Origin: Dimorphilus gyrociliatus
Lineage: Eukaryota > Annelida > Polychaeta > Dinophilidae
Assembly: GCA_904063045.1 (NCBI GenBank)
Contig: CAJFCJ010000026.1
Span: forward strand, 164,964 to 228,963
Direction of reading: 5' to 3'
DNA: 64,000 nucleotides
Shown piece after piece: positions 36,001 through 49,219 of the stretch. Within the stretch, counting starts at the first letter, position 1; the number at the start of each line of letters is the position of its first letter. The notes beneath the pieces are model-generated. The model had not been told where the DNA came from, did not search any database, and worked only from the letters and a program-made list of their open reading frames with translations. A program made the position numbers and the translations under genes.

Positions 36001-38093
36001 GGAAAGCACCCGCAAAAGACGGCGGTAGCTGTATTACACAATATATAATAGAAAAACTTGAGATGCCCATGACCAGTTGGTCTAAGGCTTGTGTAACACG
36101 TTTTACTCATGGTACAATCGAATCTCTATCAGCCGGACACGATTATCAATTCCGAATTTTGGCTGAGAATCTTTTTGGTAAAAGTGAACCTTGTGAACCA
36201 ACGGGAGTTGTTCATACTCCTGATGAATCCGATTCACGTAAAAGTAAACCTTCATTAGGTTATGATGAGCATGGTAGACGAGTCAGAGGCAAATATAATG
36301 GTCCGAAGATTGATAATTATGATAAATTTTATAAAGATACGTGGAATCAACGAAGACCAGCTAATGTTGATATAAAACTAGGATCAGTGTATGAATACTA
36401 TGATGTCTTGGAAGAACTTGGTAGTGGAGCATTTGGTGTAGTTCACCGATGTGTTGAAAAGTCATCTGGTAGAAATTATGTGGCAAAATTCATAAATACA
36501 CCTCATTCCATCGACAAACAAACAGTAAGAAACGAAGTTAACGTCATGAATAATTTATACCATCGGAAACTGTTACATTTACACGATGCATTCGATGATG
36601 AACAAGAAATGGTCTTAATTCTTGAATTTCTCTCTGGAGGTGATTTATTTGATCGTATCGCTGATGATGATTATCGAATGAGCGAAGCCGAAGTGATTCG
36701 TTATATGAAGCAATTATGTGAAGCCATCTGCTATATGCACGAACAGTCAATTGTTCATTTAGATATCAAACCAGAGAACGTGCTTTGCGAGACTCAACGT
36801 TCAACCGATGTAAAGTTAATTGATTTTGGTTTAGCAGCAAAGTTAGACCCAGAAAATGCTGTAAAAGTAAGTACAGCAACAGCTGAATTTGCTGCTCCCG
36901 AAGTTGCAAATCACGAATCTGTTGGCTTTTATACTGATATGTGGGCCTTGGGAGTTTTGTCATACATTTTGTTAAGTGGATTGTCCCCTTTTGCTGGAGA
37001 GGATGATTTTGAGACCCTGGAAAATGTACGACAATGCGATTGGCATTTTGATGAAGAAGCTTTTAAAACAATTTCACCATTGGCTAAAGATTTCATTAAC
37101 AGACTACTTTTAAAGAATGCTGGTCAACGAATGACTGTACACGAAGCTTTGGAACATGCATGGCTAAAAGATGATCACGGAGATTTAACTACAAGAATAC
37201 CAGCATCTAGATATAAAGCAATTAGAGATAAGCTAAGAGCAAGATTTGCTGATTGGCCACATCCTCTTCCAACTATTGGTCGTATAGCAAATTTTAGTTC
37301 ATTGAAGAAACAAAGAGCTAAAGAACATAGGATCTATGATTCTCAATTCGATCGCAAGGAAGCCCTACCCCGTTTTATACGTAAACCTCATTCAACAATC
37401 GCCGAAGAGGGCGGATCCTCAAAATTTATGTGTAAAGTTATTGCTTCTTCTCCTCCACTTATTTCATGGTTTTTTAAAGATTCTCTATTGTCACCTAGTA
37501 TAAAATATATGCCAAAGTATTCAGGTAATGAATACGAGCTACGAATATCTAGACTAAAATCTGATGAAGATAGTGGAACTTATGTTGTACGAGCTGAGAA
37601 TTCTTACGGCAAGCGAGAGGAATCGGCCAAATTAACGGTCGAACATGCAGCTCCAATGATGCCAAGAAGACGAGCAATGAGCGTTCAACCTCTCGTCTCG
37701 AATTTATGTAAGAAGAAGCCTTTGGATGACTCTTTTGATGAGTACCGAGAACCAGCAGATAGAGCTCCTCGTTTTACCTTTCCACTGCGAAATCGTCATT
37801 TAGTAGAAGGTGTTGGTGTTAAACTGATTTGCACGGTAGATTGTAAACCACAACCAAAAATCGAATGGTACAAAGATGGTAATCTGTTAACATCTTCGTC
37901 TGGTTATGACATTAATTACTCTTTGGGCGTCTCTTCACTCGAAATTGGTATTTGTAACACGTCTGATGCTGGTCGATATACCTGTATCGCTAAAAATGAA
38001 AAAGGAAGCGAGCAAACTGAATGTCGCATCACAGTTACCAGCAGTTCCTCTTCCTCTTCTAGACGCCAACAACATTCCTTGAGGTTAGACTGA
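20822..38093 (+). CDS. twitchin: giant Ig/Fn3 muscle kinase
   Basis: Giant thick-filament protein with 22 Ig domains, 15 Fn3 domains and one kinase. Exons: 20822-21658, 21836-21923, 22010-22150, 22213-22295, 22359-22450, 22520-22622, 22691-22801, 22861-22948, 23032-23763, 23831-23887, 23941-24009, 24335-24496, 24801-24935, 25007-25246, 25300-25404, 25467-25582, 25971-26156, 26476-26610, 26696-26968, 27045-27183, 27253-27795, 27864-27956, (28030-28089), 28292-29214, (29622-29684), 29914-30979, 31038-34276, 34333-34582, 34660-38093. Bracketed exons look optional; 4479 or 4520 aa. Order: Ig1-5; Lys-rich linker; Ig6; acidic/basic linkers around Ig7; Ig8-12; Fn3-Fn3-Ig and Fn3-Fn3-Fn3-Ig supermodules; Ig-Ig; Fn3; kinase (about 36390-37170); regulatory tail; Ig21; Ig22. 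The kinase has GSGAFGVVH, VAK, HLDIKPEN, DFGL and a FAAPEV activation segment, so it should be active. The tail (RYKAIRDKLRARFADW) fits the autoinhibitory segment. ATG 20822 follows a 5'-UTR acceptor at 20766. Only two Igs follow the kinase, fewer than in nematode twitchin as I recall. RRxS motifs sit in the Ig7-Ig8 and Ig21-Ig22 linkers. Confidence 0.95.
23831..25404 (+). other. twitchin run of six symmetric phase-1 exons
   Basis: Exons of 57, 69, 162, 135, 240 and 105 nt all begin and end in phase 1, so any one can be dropped without breaking the frame. They encode charged, Ser-rich linkers around Ig7 (the 240-nt exon). The third intron, 24010-24334, holds a TA microsatellite. This suits alternative splicing of an elastic or regulatory segment, as in titin and projectin. 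Splicing itself is not visible here. Confidence 0.6.
24027..24061. repeat. (TA)n microsatellite in a twitchin intron
   Basis: Near-perfect TA run inside the intron 24010-24334. Confidence 0.9.
28030..28089 (+). other. optional 60-nt twitchin exon inside Ig12
   Basis: Flanked by AG (28028-28029) and GTAAAC (from 28090), open, phase 1 to phase 1. It encodes 20 charged residues including SHLPKQRPIDIRSDDE. The flanking exons join directly and in frame to a normal Ig B-C loop (IPYTG|TPQPVSKW), so this exon is an insertion and probably a cassette. Confidence 0.55.
29622..29684 (+). other. optional 63-nt twitchin exon inside Ig13
   Basis: Flanked by CACAG and GAG|GTAAAA, open, phase 0 to phase 0, encoding 21 acidic residues (PLQPDNEEPQVATMQ...). 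Without it the neighbours form a normal-length Ig (WSQSNK|EIEANDN), so inclusion lengthens the loop after the core Trp. Its flanking introns (407 and 229 nt) are long for this genome. Confidence 0.55.
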
Positions 38094-38976
38094 GATGATT
38101 TTGCAAAGCACACAGCGTTTTGATCTCACTCCGCCCACTGCGCAACGTGTGATGTCCGTAGGCCTACATTTTTCTTCTATTTTTTTCTCGTTTTAAGTCC
38201 CTCTAAGGGACTGTCTTCTATCATTTCTTTGTGCTGCTCATGCGAAAATGATTTTACTGGGGCTGGCTTTATATGCATTTTACAATTATAACTCTTATAA
38301 ATAATGATTTATCTACAAATTACGACACAACAATCGTCATACATGTCCAATGGAAGAGCAAAGGCAATACGACTAGCTTTAAGATTGCGCACTAGTGCTC
38401 ACTCTTGTAAATATAGAACATCTAAACGTACGCTTACGAAGTAAATAAAACGTGCATATATACATTATAAAGTGTAGTTTGTTTGAATTACCAAGGAGAA
38501 CGTCAATTCTTTCTGAAATAAATAAAATTGATGAAAGAATTCTATTTCTGGATTAAGTGCGTAAGTAATTCGAATAAAGGATATTGTATAGACACTGTTA
38601 CCGTATTATGAATTGAACGCGCGTTTCTATGCGTTGTGATGTTGGTCATATGTATTTTTACGATTAATGTGTCTTATAGCTAATTATTACTGTATATATG
38701 AAGGTATGATGATATAAATACTTAATAAATGTTCCGTAAGTGTGGTAATTTTTAATATAACGTTTGATTCTACGACACCTAGGTGTGTGAGTTTAACTAT
38801 ATGCAGAGTTTTACATGTAAACAATTTTCCTTATATATACATATGTATGTAAGTATGTGTGTTTGTATGTATGCATGTAAAATGTATACATTATGTACTT
38901 ATCCTTATCGACGTATATACTGTTTTTCTTTGCGGTGATCCCTTGTACTAACACAGTTAAATAAATGATTGATTAT
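38094..38976. other. twitchin 3' UTR and intergenic
   Basis: No gene. Several AATAAA-type signals (for example near 38442, 38723 and 38960) suggest a long or multi-end twitchin 3' UTR. A degenerate ATGT-rich stretch lies at about 38840-38890. Confidence 0.55.
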
Positions 38977-41034
<2,058 letters not shown>

Positions 41035-42836
41035 CTAAGACGAGTCGGCGACAAGCTTGCTGAATAAATTGTCGCAATAGCTGACTAGATTCTCACAATC
41101 AATCAACTGGCACATGGATCTACACCATCTATCTCCTTTGGGTAAGGGATAGCGACGTAGACGCCTAACTAATTCCAGCTTGGATCTCCAAGCCGCTTCC
41201 TCTTCCTCAGATTCCTGATTGATACAATCAGATGAAATTATTTGCTCCGGTAATATATCTAACGGTTTTGACGGAGGATGGGGATGAGGTGGAGGTGGTG
41301 GTGGTGGTGGTGCTAAGAAGGCATCATTAGGCTGGGCGACATCGTCAATGATCGATGGCGAGAACATAAAGCTTTTATCTAGAGTCACCGATTTACTCTG
41401 CAAATAAATCAGTAAATTTACCTGATCCATTAGTGTAATTATTATTGTTTGCTTACCGGGGTCTCTGGATTATATTCAACACTTCTTTTAGCCATTGGAG
41501 GTGTATCTAGAACGGAAGAATTAAACTGCTGTTCATTTTCCTTATTTTCAAAAATCTCATCATCCGATATCAACAGCTGTATTTCTTCCAGCATACTAGA
41601 CGAATTACATTCGCTTCTAACTCGAGCTAAAGCTAACTTAATAGGAGTTGGTGTTTGAGGTGTAACAGTATTTTGAAGTAGAGCTTTTCGAGCTTTTGTT
41701 GGAGTCTTTATGTTGTCTAAACTCTGAAAGGCGTTTGTATCTGGAGTAAAAACGAACATATTCGAGTCAGAAACTAAAGGAGTTGATGTGAAAATGTTGG
41801 CCGTAGAGTTTTCATCTAAACTATTAGCCTGAGCCAAAGCCACTTTAATAGGAGTAGGTGTCTTCGGTGGACTTAAATATTTCTTTTCCCGATCCGGAGA
41901 ATTTTCGTTTCCTCTGAATTAAAAACAATTATAAGTTAAAAATTTACATTAGTTGACGTCAATACCCTTCGGAGCAATCAACTTCTATAGGTGTGAAGAT
42001 ACTAAGTGCGTTAAGAGGGTTTGTCATAATAGGTGTTGTATTCAGAGTTAAGCTTGTCTTCGTCTATAAAATTAGATATTACTCATTGTTACATTATATT
42101 ACTCCTCTTACCGTTGACATAAAATGATGAGAGGTATTGGGTTTTACCAATTGATCTGCTTCAAATTTTCTTCTCATTGAAGAATTCCAATGATTTTTCA
42201 CAGCATTATCGGTTCTAATTGATAAAAGTTATAAGTTCGTAAAAAAATCCTGAATTTTTTTAAACTAACCTGCCGGGCAAATGCTTAGCTATTTCCGCCC
42301 ACTTGTTTCCAAGCTTGCTATGAAGTTCATAGATGAGTTTATCCTCCTCTTCCGTCCATGGCCCCTTGGATATATCGGGATTGAGATGATTGTGCCATCT
42401 TTCTCTACATTGCTTCCCCGTTCTTCCTTTAATGTGGCGTGAAATCAGCGTCCATCTTTTGGGACCGTATTTCTTAACCAAGTCAATAACTTTTTCATCT
42501 TCCTCCTTTAACCATGGTCCTTTAACAGTTTGTCCATCGAGATTTGTTTGAAAGAGACATTTCTCAGAGCCGTTTAGAGAGTTTGCATTTCTGAAAATAT
42601 AATCGAACTATAACAATGGGAAATAAAAAGAGCGCGCGAAAATAATTTGTGCTCTTTTAATCTACTTTCCTCAAAATGCGGAACTAGATCGATAATTATT
42701 CTTTTAATAAATGACTTTTGTATTATATTTTGAGAAAATAGAAGCTTTTGAACCCATTTGCGGGGAGAACACAAACAAAGTAAAAAAGATGGCTGCCATT
42801 AAAAGCTGAGAAAATTTTTTAATCTTACCTTAGCAT
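41035..42836 (-). CDS. MYB: MYB family transcription factor with R2R3 only
   Basis: Six exons: 42836-42829, 42590-42270, 42214-42112, 42063-41966, 41913-41457, 41397-41035; 449 aa. Animal MYB proteins control cell-cycle genes, B-MYB through the DREAM/MuvB complex. Repeats R2 (KGPWLKEEDEKVIDLVKKYG to GKQCRERWHNHLNPDISK) and R3 (GPWTEEEDKLIYELHSKLGN to TDNAVKNHWNSSMRRK) are near-perfect. R1 is absent: exon 1 codes only ATG CTA AG, and just 22 further residues precede R2. The C-terminal half contains the B-MYB-like motif duplicated (TPTPIKVALAQ and TPTPIKLALAR), KTPTKARKALL and a final Trp/Arg segment (WRSKLELVRRLRRYPLPKGD), plus a polyproline run. The upstream region has a TGGCGCG E2F-like word and an E-box. 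A hidden upstream exon with R1 is not excluded but none is visible to 43100. Confidence 0.92.
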
Positions 42837-43031
42837 TCTAAAAGACGGTTTAAAACTTCAATCTTTAAAAGAATTAATTTATATTTGCATTGATCTCCAT
42901 AGTTATCAATTTCTGAAAGCTACAAATCTATCCGTTTTATCTAAATCATAAAAACATTCTGGAAAATATGGCGCGTTGTACAAATTTTGCGCTCTAAATC
43001 TTCACTGTATGATGATTGGCTGATGTCTATG

Positions 43032-43039
43032 TCACGTGA
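43032..43039. promoter_or_regulatory. TCACGTGA E-box upstream of MYB
   Basis: Palindromic E-box about 196 bp upstream of the MYB start codon, close to an ATTGG (inverted CCAAT) at about 43015. Confidence 0.3.
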
Positions 43040-43675
43040 TCTGAAGGGCTTATTTTCGAACAAAATGTTCTAACCTCTAAATATAAGTTATTTTAGGGTA
43101 AAAAAACAATATTTGATGAAGCAGTGAAACCAATAAGTAAAATATGAAATATATCATATTACTATTTCTAATAGACATCACCGTGCTTGTGAATTTAAAT
43201 GTCAAACATTCTAATAATATACACGCTACACTATAAGAATCTCAATTTCTTATTGTCACACAAAAAGCTAGCTTAAGCCCTTTGCTACGTTTTATTTTTT
43301 CGTTCAAATTCTACTCCTTGTTATAATTATTATTGATGGAATTCTAAAACGTCTTTCAAAACGATATTACTATATTTATAGAATAGATATGAACCGTCTC
43401 ACTTGAAAAATTCTTGGCGTTTCATATTTGAATCTCACTTAAGTACCTAATATTTCCTCTCATTATTTAATTTAAAATTAGTGGAAAATTTTTAAAAATG
43501 AAACACTAAATGATATCTGAAAAGAAAATAGAAAATCAACCATTGTTTCACCTTGTTACCCTGTCATCAGTTATATGATTGAAAAGAGAATTTTTTAAGG
43601 AATAACCTAACACTTCCATTCATTCATATTCATATCTGTATTCCTTACCTGGAATTATTAAGAGATCTGTAATTT

Positions 43676-43683
43676 TTTGGCGC
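43676..43683. promoter_or_regulatory. E2F-like TTTGGCGC
   Basis: Exact match to TTTSGCGC, about 840 bp upstream of MYB. B-MYB genes are classical E2F targets, but the distance is large and the match may be chance. Confidence 0.2.
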
Positions 43684-43904
43684 TAAACTTCGGGACATCG
43701 TACCAGACAGAAACATATTCAGTTTGATTGGCTCCAAACATTTTTCCGAATTTCACCTATTGGCAATCACAACATTGAAATTCTATATATTATTTCCAGG
43801 GAAAATAATAAAATACTATATGATAATATTCAATTACTCGTATTTTTTATTTATCGCCGAATGCTGAAGATCTTTATTATACTAAAAAAAATATTTCATT
43901 TTGT

Positions 43905-43912
43905 TGACGTCA
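43905..43912. promoter_or_regulatory. palindromic CRE (TGACGTCA)
   Basis: Full cAMP-response element about 295 bp upstream of the neuropeptide-like start codon. CREs are common in neuropeptide promoters. Confidence 0.35.
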
Positions 43913-44206
43913 TCTGATTGCATTAATGATAGTTTTAAGATTAGTGACTTTTAAATCCTCGAGCAGTTATTATGATGGAAAAGAACACTAGCTTAATCGG
44001 TTATATATCGATTAAGACGAGAATATGACTAATAATAGAACTTTTAAGGAGGTAATACGTAATTATATAAACAATGTGACAGACATCAGGAACCGTTTTT
44101 GACGTGTTTAAGATAGCTAATGCAATACAGATTAATGAACGCCTACTTTGACCAATCAACGACAAGTAGAAATTATCTAGTTTTTTTCATTCTTATTCGT
44201 TTGGCC

Positions 44207-44514
44207 ATGTCCGAAAAGCTTGTCTTCCTCCTGCTTCTTATCGCTACTGTTACTCTGGTTTGGGGAACATCTTCAGACCAAAGATTGGCAGAACTACGAG
44301 CTAAGCAAGGTCTTCGTAGCAAATTAGTTATTGGTCATGGTCTTTTAGATCCAGATAAGATGTAAGGTACTCTTTTTAAGTTTTAACTTTTACAATCTAT
44401 TGCTTATTTAGCGGAAAGAGAAGAATGGTCTTCCGTCGTTTCAAGTCCGTACCGAAATACAATTACGAAGAGCCTGAAAAGCCACGCTACAAAAGCGATA
44501 AAACCGAAAAATAG
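44207..44514 (+). CDS. candidate amidated neuropeptide precursor
   Basis: Two exons: 44207-44361 and 44412-44514; 85 aa. A clear signal peptide (LVFLLLLIATVTLVWG) is followed by about 32 residues without cysteine, then GKRR created across the splice junction (PDKI|GKRR), the classic amidation plus dibasic cleavage site, and a basic C-terminal remainder. The predicted product is a linear, helix-prone peptide of up to 32 residues ending in DPDKI-amide. Size and Arg/Leu-rich helix recall the CRF/DH44/ELH class, but there is no convincing alignment and I do not assign a family. An ATG further upstream in frame (44120) would bury the signal peptide, so ATG 44207 is preferred. The gene is convergent with glycogen synthase, 144 bp away. 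A plain secreted protein is the alternative. Confidence 0.65.
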
Positions 44515-44658
44515 AAAAAAATGAAATAAGGTCATTTTTACGTTATGTCTAACAGCATTAATTATTTTAATTGTGCTTACGCAAATAGAAACAATCTCAA
44601 ATTTAATCAAAGTTTTAAGCTACATTCTAAATGCACACCAATGAAACGTTTTCATTAA

Positions 44659-47017
44659 TTAACATCTGTCCGATTGACTTAAAACACTTTTCTCTTCTTC
44701 ACTATCGTGATCATCTTCATCCTCGTCATCGTCTATATCTCTATCAGATTGTGGTGGTGAAGATGCTCTAGATAGCGACGGACTAGGCGGCTCCGACGCG
44801 GGTCTAGAGAGCACACCAACGGACTGTGCATCATAATTATCGAAAATCTTTCCAGGGTAAGCCTTTTCCAGAGCCATTGTTCTTGCTCGTTGATAATAAA
44901 TTCCTAGTGTCTTCCAATCTAGTAAATCCGACAAACGTTCAGTCCGGTTTCTTTGAATAATTCTTTGCCTTCGGCTCAATCTCGCGAAATCAAACAAATA
45001 TTGCGATAATTGTCTAATTGAGTCCTCGGGGGAGCAGTATCTCCTATCAACTATATAAATTCCATGTGATTTTGGATCATCTATATGATTCTGCATGAAG
45101 CATCCGAATCCTGACAGATTTGTAGTAATACTTGGTATACCCATCAATGTACACTCAGCTGGAGTGTATCCCCATGGTTCATAATAAGAAGGAAAAACAC
45201 CCAAATGACAACCGCGAACAAATTCCTCATAATCCAAACCAAAAAGAGGATTTGTTGATGATAGAAATTCGGGATGAAAGATAACTTTAACTTTATCATG
45301 ATGGTTATTAAATAGGTGGCATCGTCTAACGGCGTTTAGAACAGGGTCGTTATTATCGTCTACAACATTATGAGTAGAAACAGGGGGAAGATTGGATCTC
45401 TGTGAAGCATAAATAACCCTCTTCAATTTTACCAGATCTTCTTTGTTCAATAAGTCTTTCTCGCTAGGAATTTTTCCTCTTAAGCATATTTCATATAATC
45501 TTGCGCCAACGCTTCTTTGAACCTCGTTTACGGTTTCCTTTAACTGCTTGGCTATAGCTTGACCTCGTAACGACTCAATATTGAAGTTGTTTGTGCGAGC
45601 CGGAAATATCAGAAAAGCTATAACTGTTATATCCACATTCTTTTGTTGCATGTGATGGTTCAGCCGGGCCAATGATTCTATAAACATATCGGCTCCTTTA
45701 TTAACGAATTCGTAGCGACCAGCTGTAAAGAAGTATAACGTCTTATCCAGATCGAAATCGTAGTGTCTATAAATTAAAGAGAATAGAGGACAGAATTAAC
45801 ACATATTTTAAACTTGCCCGTGGAAATGACCACGAACAAAGTCGTTAATTTTTTCTTTAGCTTGCGCGTGTAGATTTTGAAATTCGTGGATGGCACTAAA
45901 TTTCTTGACATTCAGACCGTTCGGAGTGATGATATCTGATTAAAGGAAACAAAAAGTAACTAAATGTATCATAACTTTCATCAAGATTTTACCAGGTTTT
46001 CTACGAAGTAAGTGCTCTGATTCGAAACCAGTTATATCAGATACTGTAGTGAAAACATGTGTGCAGTGAACAGCAGCTCTTTCCATACAGTATCGATGGT
46101 ATATGCCTCTGTCACCGGCCTCTTTGTCAATATCGATTTTCTAAAATTTAACAGTGACTGAAAGTTAAAATAAAATTATAACTAGCTAACCCCTTTAATT
46201 GTATTATAAAAGTCGACATTTCCAGCACATAAATAGCGCCCAAGTAAAGTAGCGTGAGTGGTAAAAACCAATCCGATAGGGATTTTTCGAGTTCGACAAA
46301 CGACTAAGCCGATGCCTGCCAACCACTCGTGAAAATGGGCAACAATATAAGTTTCTGGATCTTCGCAGCTCTTATGAAACTAAAAAAAAACAAAAAAAAA
46401 ACTATATTATTCCTTTCATTTAAATTGTTCGCTTCCGCAAGAATATACTTCAGACAAGAACCAAGCCGTTAAAAATCCAAAAACAATTGCATTGTTTCCT
46501 TCTTGATCGTGCCACGGAACTCCAATGTGGCTACATTCCCAAATTTCGTTTTTCCATTGGTCAAGTTTATATGCAGCTGATCCAATGTCAAAGAGAATGA
46601 CTCTTGGATAACCTTCAATCAACCATCTACCATAGACGACCTTGATACCATGTTCATTCATTTGTTTAATAGTATTAGCAAAATTCTCCGAAGGTGGGTC
46701 AAGTATTTCCACCTCTTGTCTAACGATGTTCTCATTATATGGGCCTATAAGACAGTATTGTTCGCCTAATTCTTCAACTGTCACACTAGCTTTTGTTTTT
46801 ATGACAGTATAAATGCCACCAACTGTTAAGAAATTATATTATTAATTTTCTCAGTTGTAATTAATTAACTGAATAACAAACCTTTGTTGGCAACTTCCCA
46901 TGACACCTCAAAGAACCAACGATTAGAAGCGACTACGTTGCCTGTCAAGTATTCATCTTCCCATTCGGGAGTTTTCACTAATCTAGATAAACTTGCTCTC
47001 CTTTTAAAGTTAGTCAT
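44659..47017 (-). CDS. GYS: glycogen synthase
   Basis: Six exons: 47017-46882, 46822-46449, 46379-46191, 46140-45993, 45935-45818, 45766-44659; 690 aa. GT3-family enzyme that elongates glycogen from UDP-glucose. Landmarks: [21 protein letters not shown] (UDP-glucose site region), [44 protein letters not shown] and the catalytic [26 protein letters not shown]. Both regulatory ends are kept: N-terminal KRRASLSRL (site 2-like) and C-terminal [20 protein letters not shown] (GSK3 sites 3), ending in an acidic tail. The arginine cluster [19 protein letters not shown] is the glucose-6-phosphate sensor. The fifth intron must use a GC donor (see findings). The single gene matches the muscle-type layout. 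Confidence 0.97.
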
Positions 47018-48040
47018 TATTGCTGACGTTAAGTAACTGCCAAAATAAATTCAAGTTCTAAGTGTCTTCTTTGCTTAAGCACAGCTTTTTAATTTGATAC
47101 TTCTCACTATTCGGTATATTGTCCTATACAGCTGTAAGGTCACATAGGGGGCATTATTTTCGTATTTACTGGAGCTCTGGTGAAGACATCTATTAACTGT
47201 AAATTTTTATCACATCAATTAAAAATAATTATTTTTATTTTTACGAAGGAGCAATTTTTTAATTGACTATCCTCCTTTGCTTGACATGTTTTCTTGCCCA
47301 GATTGATGCCCATAAAAATGTGCAAAAATCAAGGTCAAAGATGTTTAAGCTACGGCTTCCAGTCTATTTCCTCATAAGTCTTATTACTAAGACAGTTTTT
47401 ATTATTTAAAGTTGACAGATTGTGTCGGTGATAACTTTTTATAAAAACTGAAAGTTTAATTCTCAAGCAGATGTTTACAGATTGGTTCACTTTTTCGCAA
47501 ATAACTCTTGTCTGTTAAAATTGTTAGCCGAGATTCCGATGACATAGACCTAGCACACAGTATTCGTTTCCATCGGTTTTTTAAATAAAAAAAGAGCCTC
47601 AGGTCGAAAGAAAAAAATTTCTAATGGATTATTCTTATCTCTAGCGTTTGATTAACGGTTGTGCCACTTTTTAGGGTACGATAACTATTTACACATTTAA
47701 ATCTACGATTTACGATTGAAACTGAATCTAATTTATCACAAGAAGCAAAGAAAATAATTATATATCTCCGTTTCTCTTCAACCCAACAGGAAAAATAAAT
47801 AACTGCGGGTTTAAATTGTCAAGACACCCTTTAAAAAATTAATCTGTCAACACAACAGAAAATAAGACAATCATTTGGAAAGGCTTTAATGATATTACAT
47901 TATGATATTTTTCTAATGACAAATTTACCTCATTGCTGACATAAATATTGCACAATCAGAGATATTTAAATATTTTTTACAACGAATACGAAAACACTTT
48001 GCATACTTAGTGTTTCCGGTGACGAGTCGTGTCGAACAGC
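47018..48040. other. GYS / GOSR1 divergent intergenic region
   Basis: About 1 kb without an exon, AT-rich. It should hold the promoters of both flanking genes. No element recognised with confidence. Confidence 0.5.
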
Positions 48041-49083
48041 ATGGATATGGGCAGTCATTGGGAAGGTATTTTAACTTCTTGTCATGTTTTTACATAACAT
48101 AATTATCATAGATACTTCCTTAAAAGATTTGAGAAAACTTGCTCGTCAATTAGAAAACGAAATTGATTTAAAACTAGTTTCTTTTTGTAAACTGGGATCC
48201 AACTATGGCTCACATAAGGATGTCAGGTTTATTTGTTTACATAAACCACTATTAATTAAAAAAAATTACAACCCATCATATATTTCAGTAATGATACTTC
48301 GCCTCTATTAAATAAGTCAGGAGATCATATGTTCCATACAATGTCAATGGAAATAGAGCAATTACTTGCAAAGGTCTTTTAATAAAGACAAAAATCAATA
48401 GTCTTTTGCACTTAAATATTTCTATTCCCTAGTTAACTGAACTGAATGATCGCATGTCTGACTACTCCCAAAAATTGGATGGCGGAAGTCACAATGCAGC
48501 TCTTTTACATACATTGCAAAGACATAGAGATATCCTTCAAGACTACTCACACGATTTTAATAAAACAAAATCAAATGTTTTAGCATGTCGCCAGAGAGAA
48601 CAACTACTGGGTTCTGTTAGAAGGGATATTGATGCATATAGAACCTCAATAGCTAGCGGCCCTAATCGAAGAACTGATTTATATTTAAAGGAAAATGAGC
48701 ATCTAAGAAAGTAAACTTTTTAAAGTTCATAAACAATATATATTTATATTGTTTTACATTACAAACAATTTAATTTTGTCAATTTATAATTCAGCTCGGA
48801 AAGAATGATTGATGAGCAGATTAATGTTGCCATGGCAACCAAAGAAAATCTACAACGACAACGCGGAGTTTTCTCTTCAATTTCAAATAAAATGAATTCA
48901 CTAGCTAGTGAGTATACTTTTAAAATTAAATGAAAAAATTGTTTTATTTTTGTTACAGATCGGTTTCCTGTTATCAATTCTCTCGTATCTCGCATTAACA
49001 TTCGCAAGAGAAGAGACTCTATAATCATTGCTTGCGTAATTGCCATATGCATTATTTTACTACTCATCTATCAATTTCATTGA
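48041..49083 (+). CDS. GOSR1: Golgi SNARE GOSR1 (GS28)
   Basis: Six exons: 48041-48065, 48112-48226, 48289-48373, 48433-48710, 48795-48907, 48959-49083; 246 aa. Qb-SNARE of ER-Golgi and intra-Golgi fusion. It begins MDMGSHWEDTSLKDLRKLAR, matching the family start with W-E-x-L-R, has a coiled N-terminal Habc-like region, the SNARE helix (SERMIDEQINVAMATKENLQ...FSSISNKMNSLANRFPVINS), the basic juxtamembrane INIRKRRDS and a C-terminal anchor (IIIACVIAICIILLLIYQFH). Length equals the usual ~250 aa. Confidence 0.95.
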
Positions 49084-49211
49084 ACTGTGATGACTACCCG
49101 ATATTTTTTTCATAGACTGAATTATACTAGTGTTTTTCTCTGCATTTACTTGAAAAAAAAGAGAACAGACTGTTTAGATTTAAATAATACACTATAAAAC
49201 ATAAAAGCAGG

Positions 49212-49219
49212 TGACGTCA
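49212..49219. promoter_or_regulatory. palindromic CRE (TGACGTCA) upstream of GRK2/3
   Basis: Full CRE 124 bp upstream of the GRK start codon, with a CCAAT box 13 bp further on (49232). A cAMP-responsive promoter on a GPCR desensitising kinase would be a plausible feedback, but that is inference. Confidence 0.4.

Larger units (their letters stand above)
42837..44206. other. MYB / neuropeptide-like gene intergenic region
   Basis: No exon supported. Candidate sites: TGGCGCG at 42969-42975, TCACGTGA at 43032-43039, TTTGGCGC at 43676-43683 and a full CRE at 43905-43912. The remainder is AT-rich. Confidence 0.5.

Noticed and set aside
44120..44206. upstream in-frame ATG of the neuropeptide-like gene
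   Set aside because: It would put 29 residues in front of a clean signal peptide; ATG 44207 is the better start.
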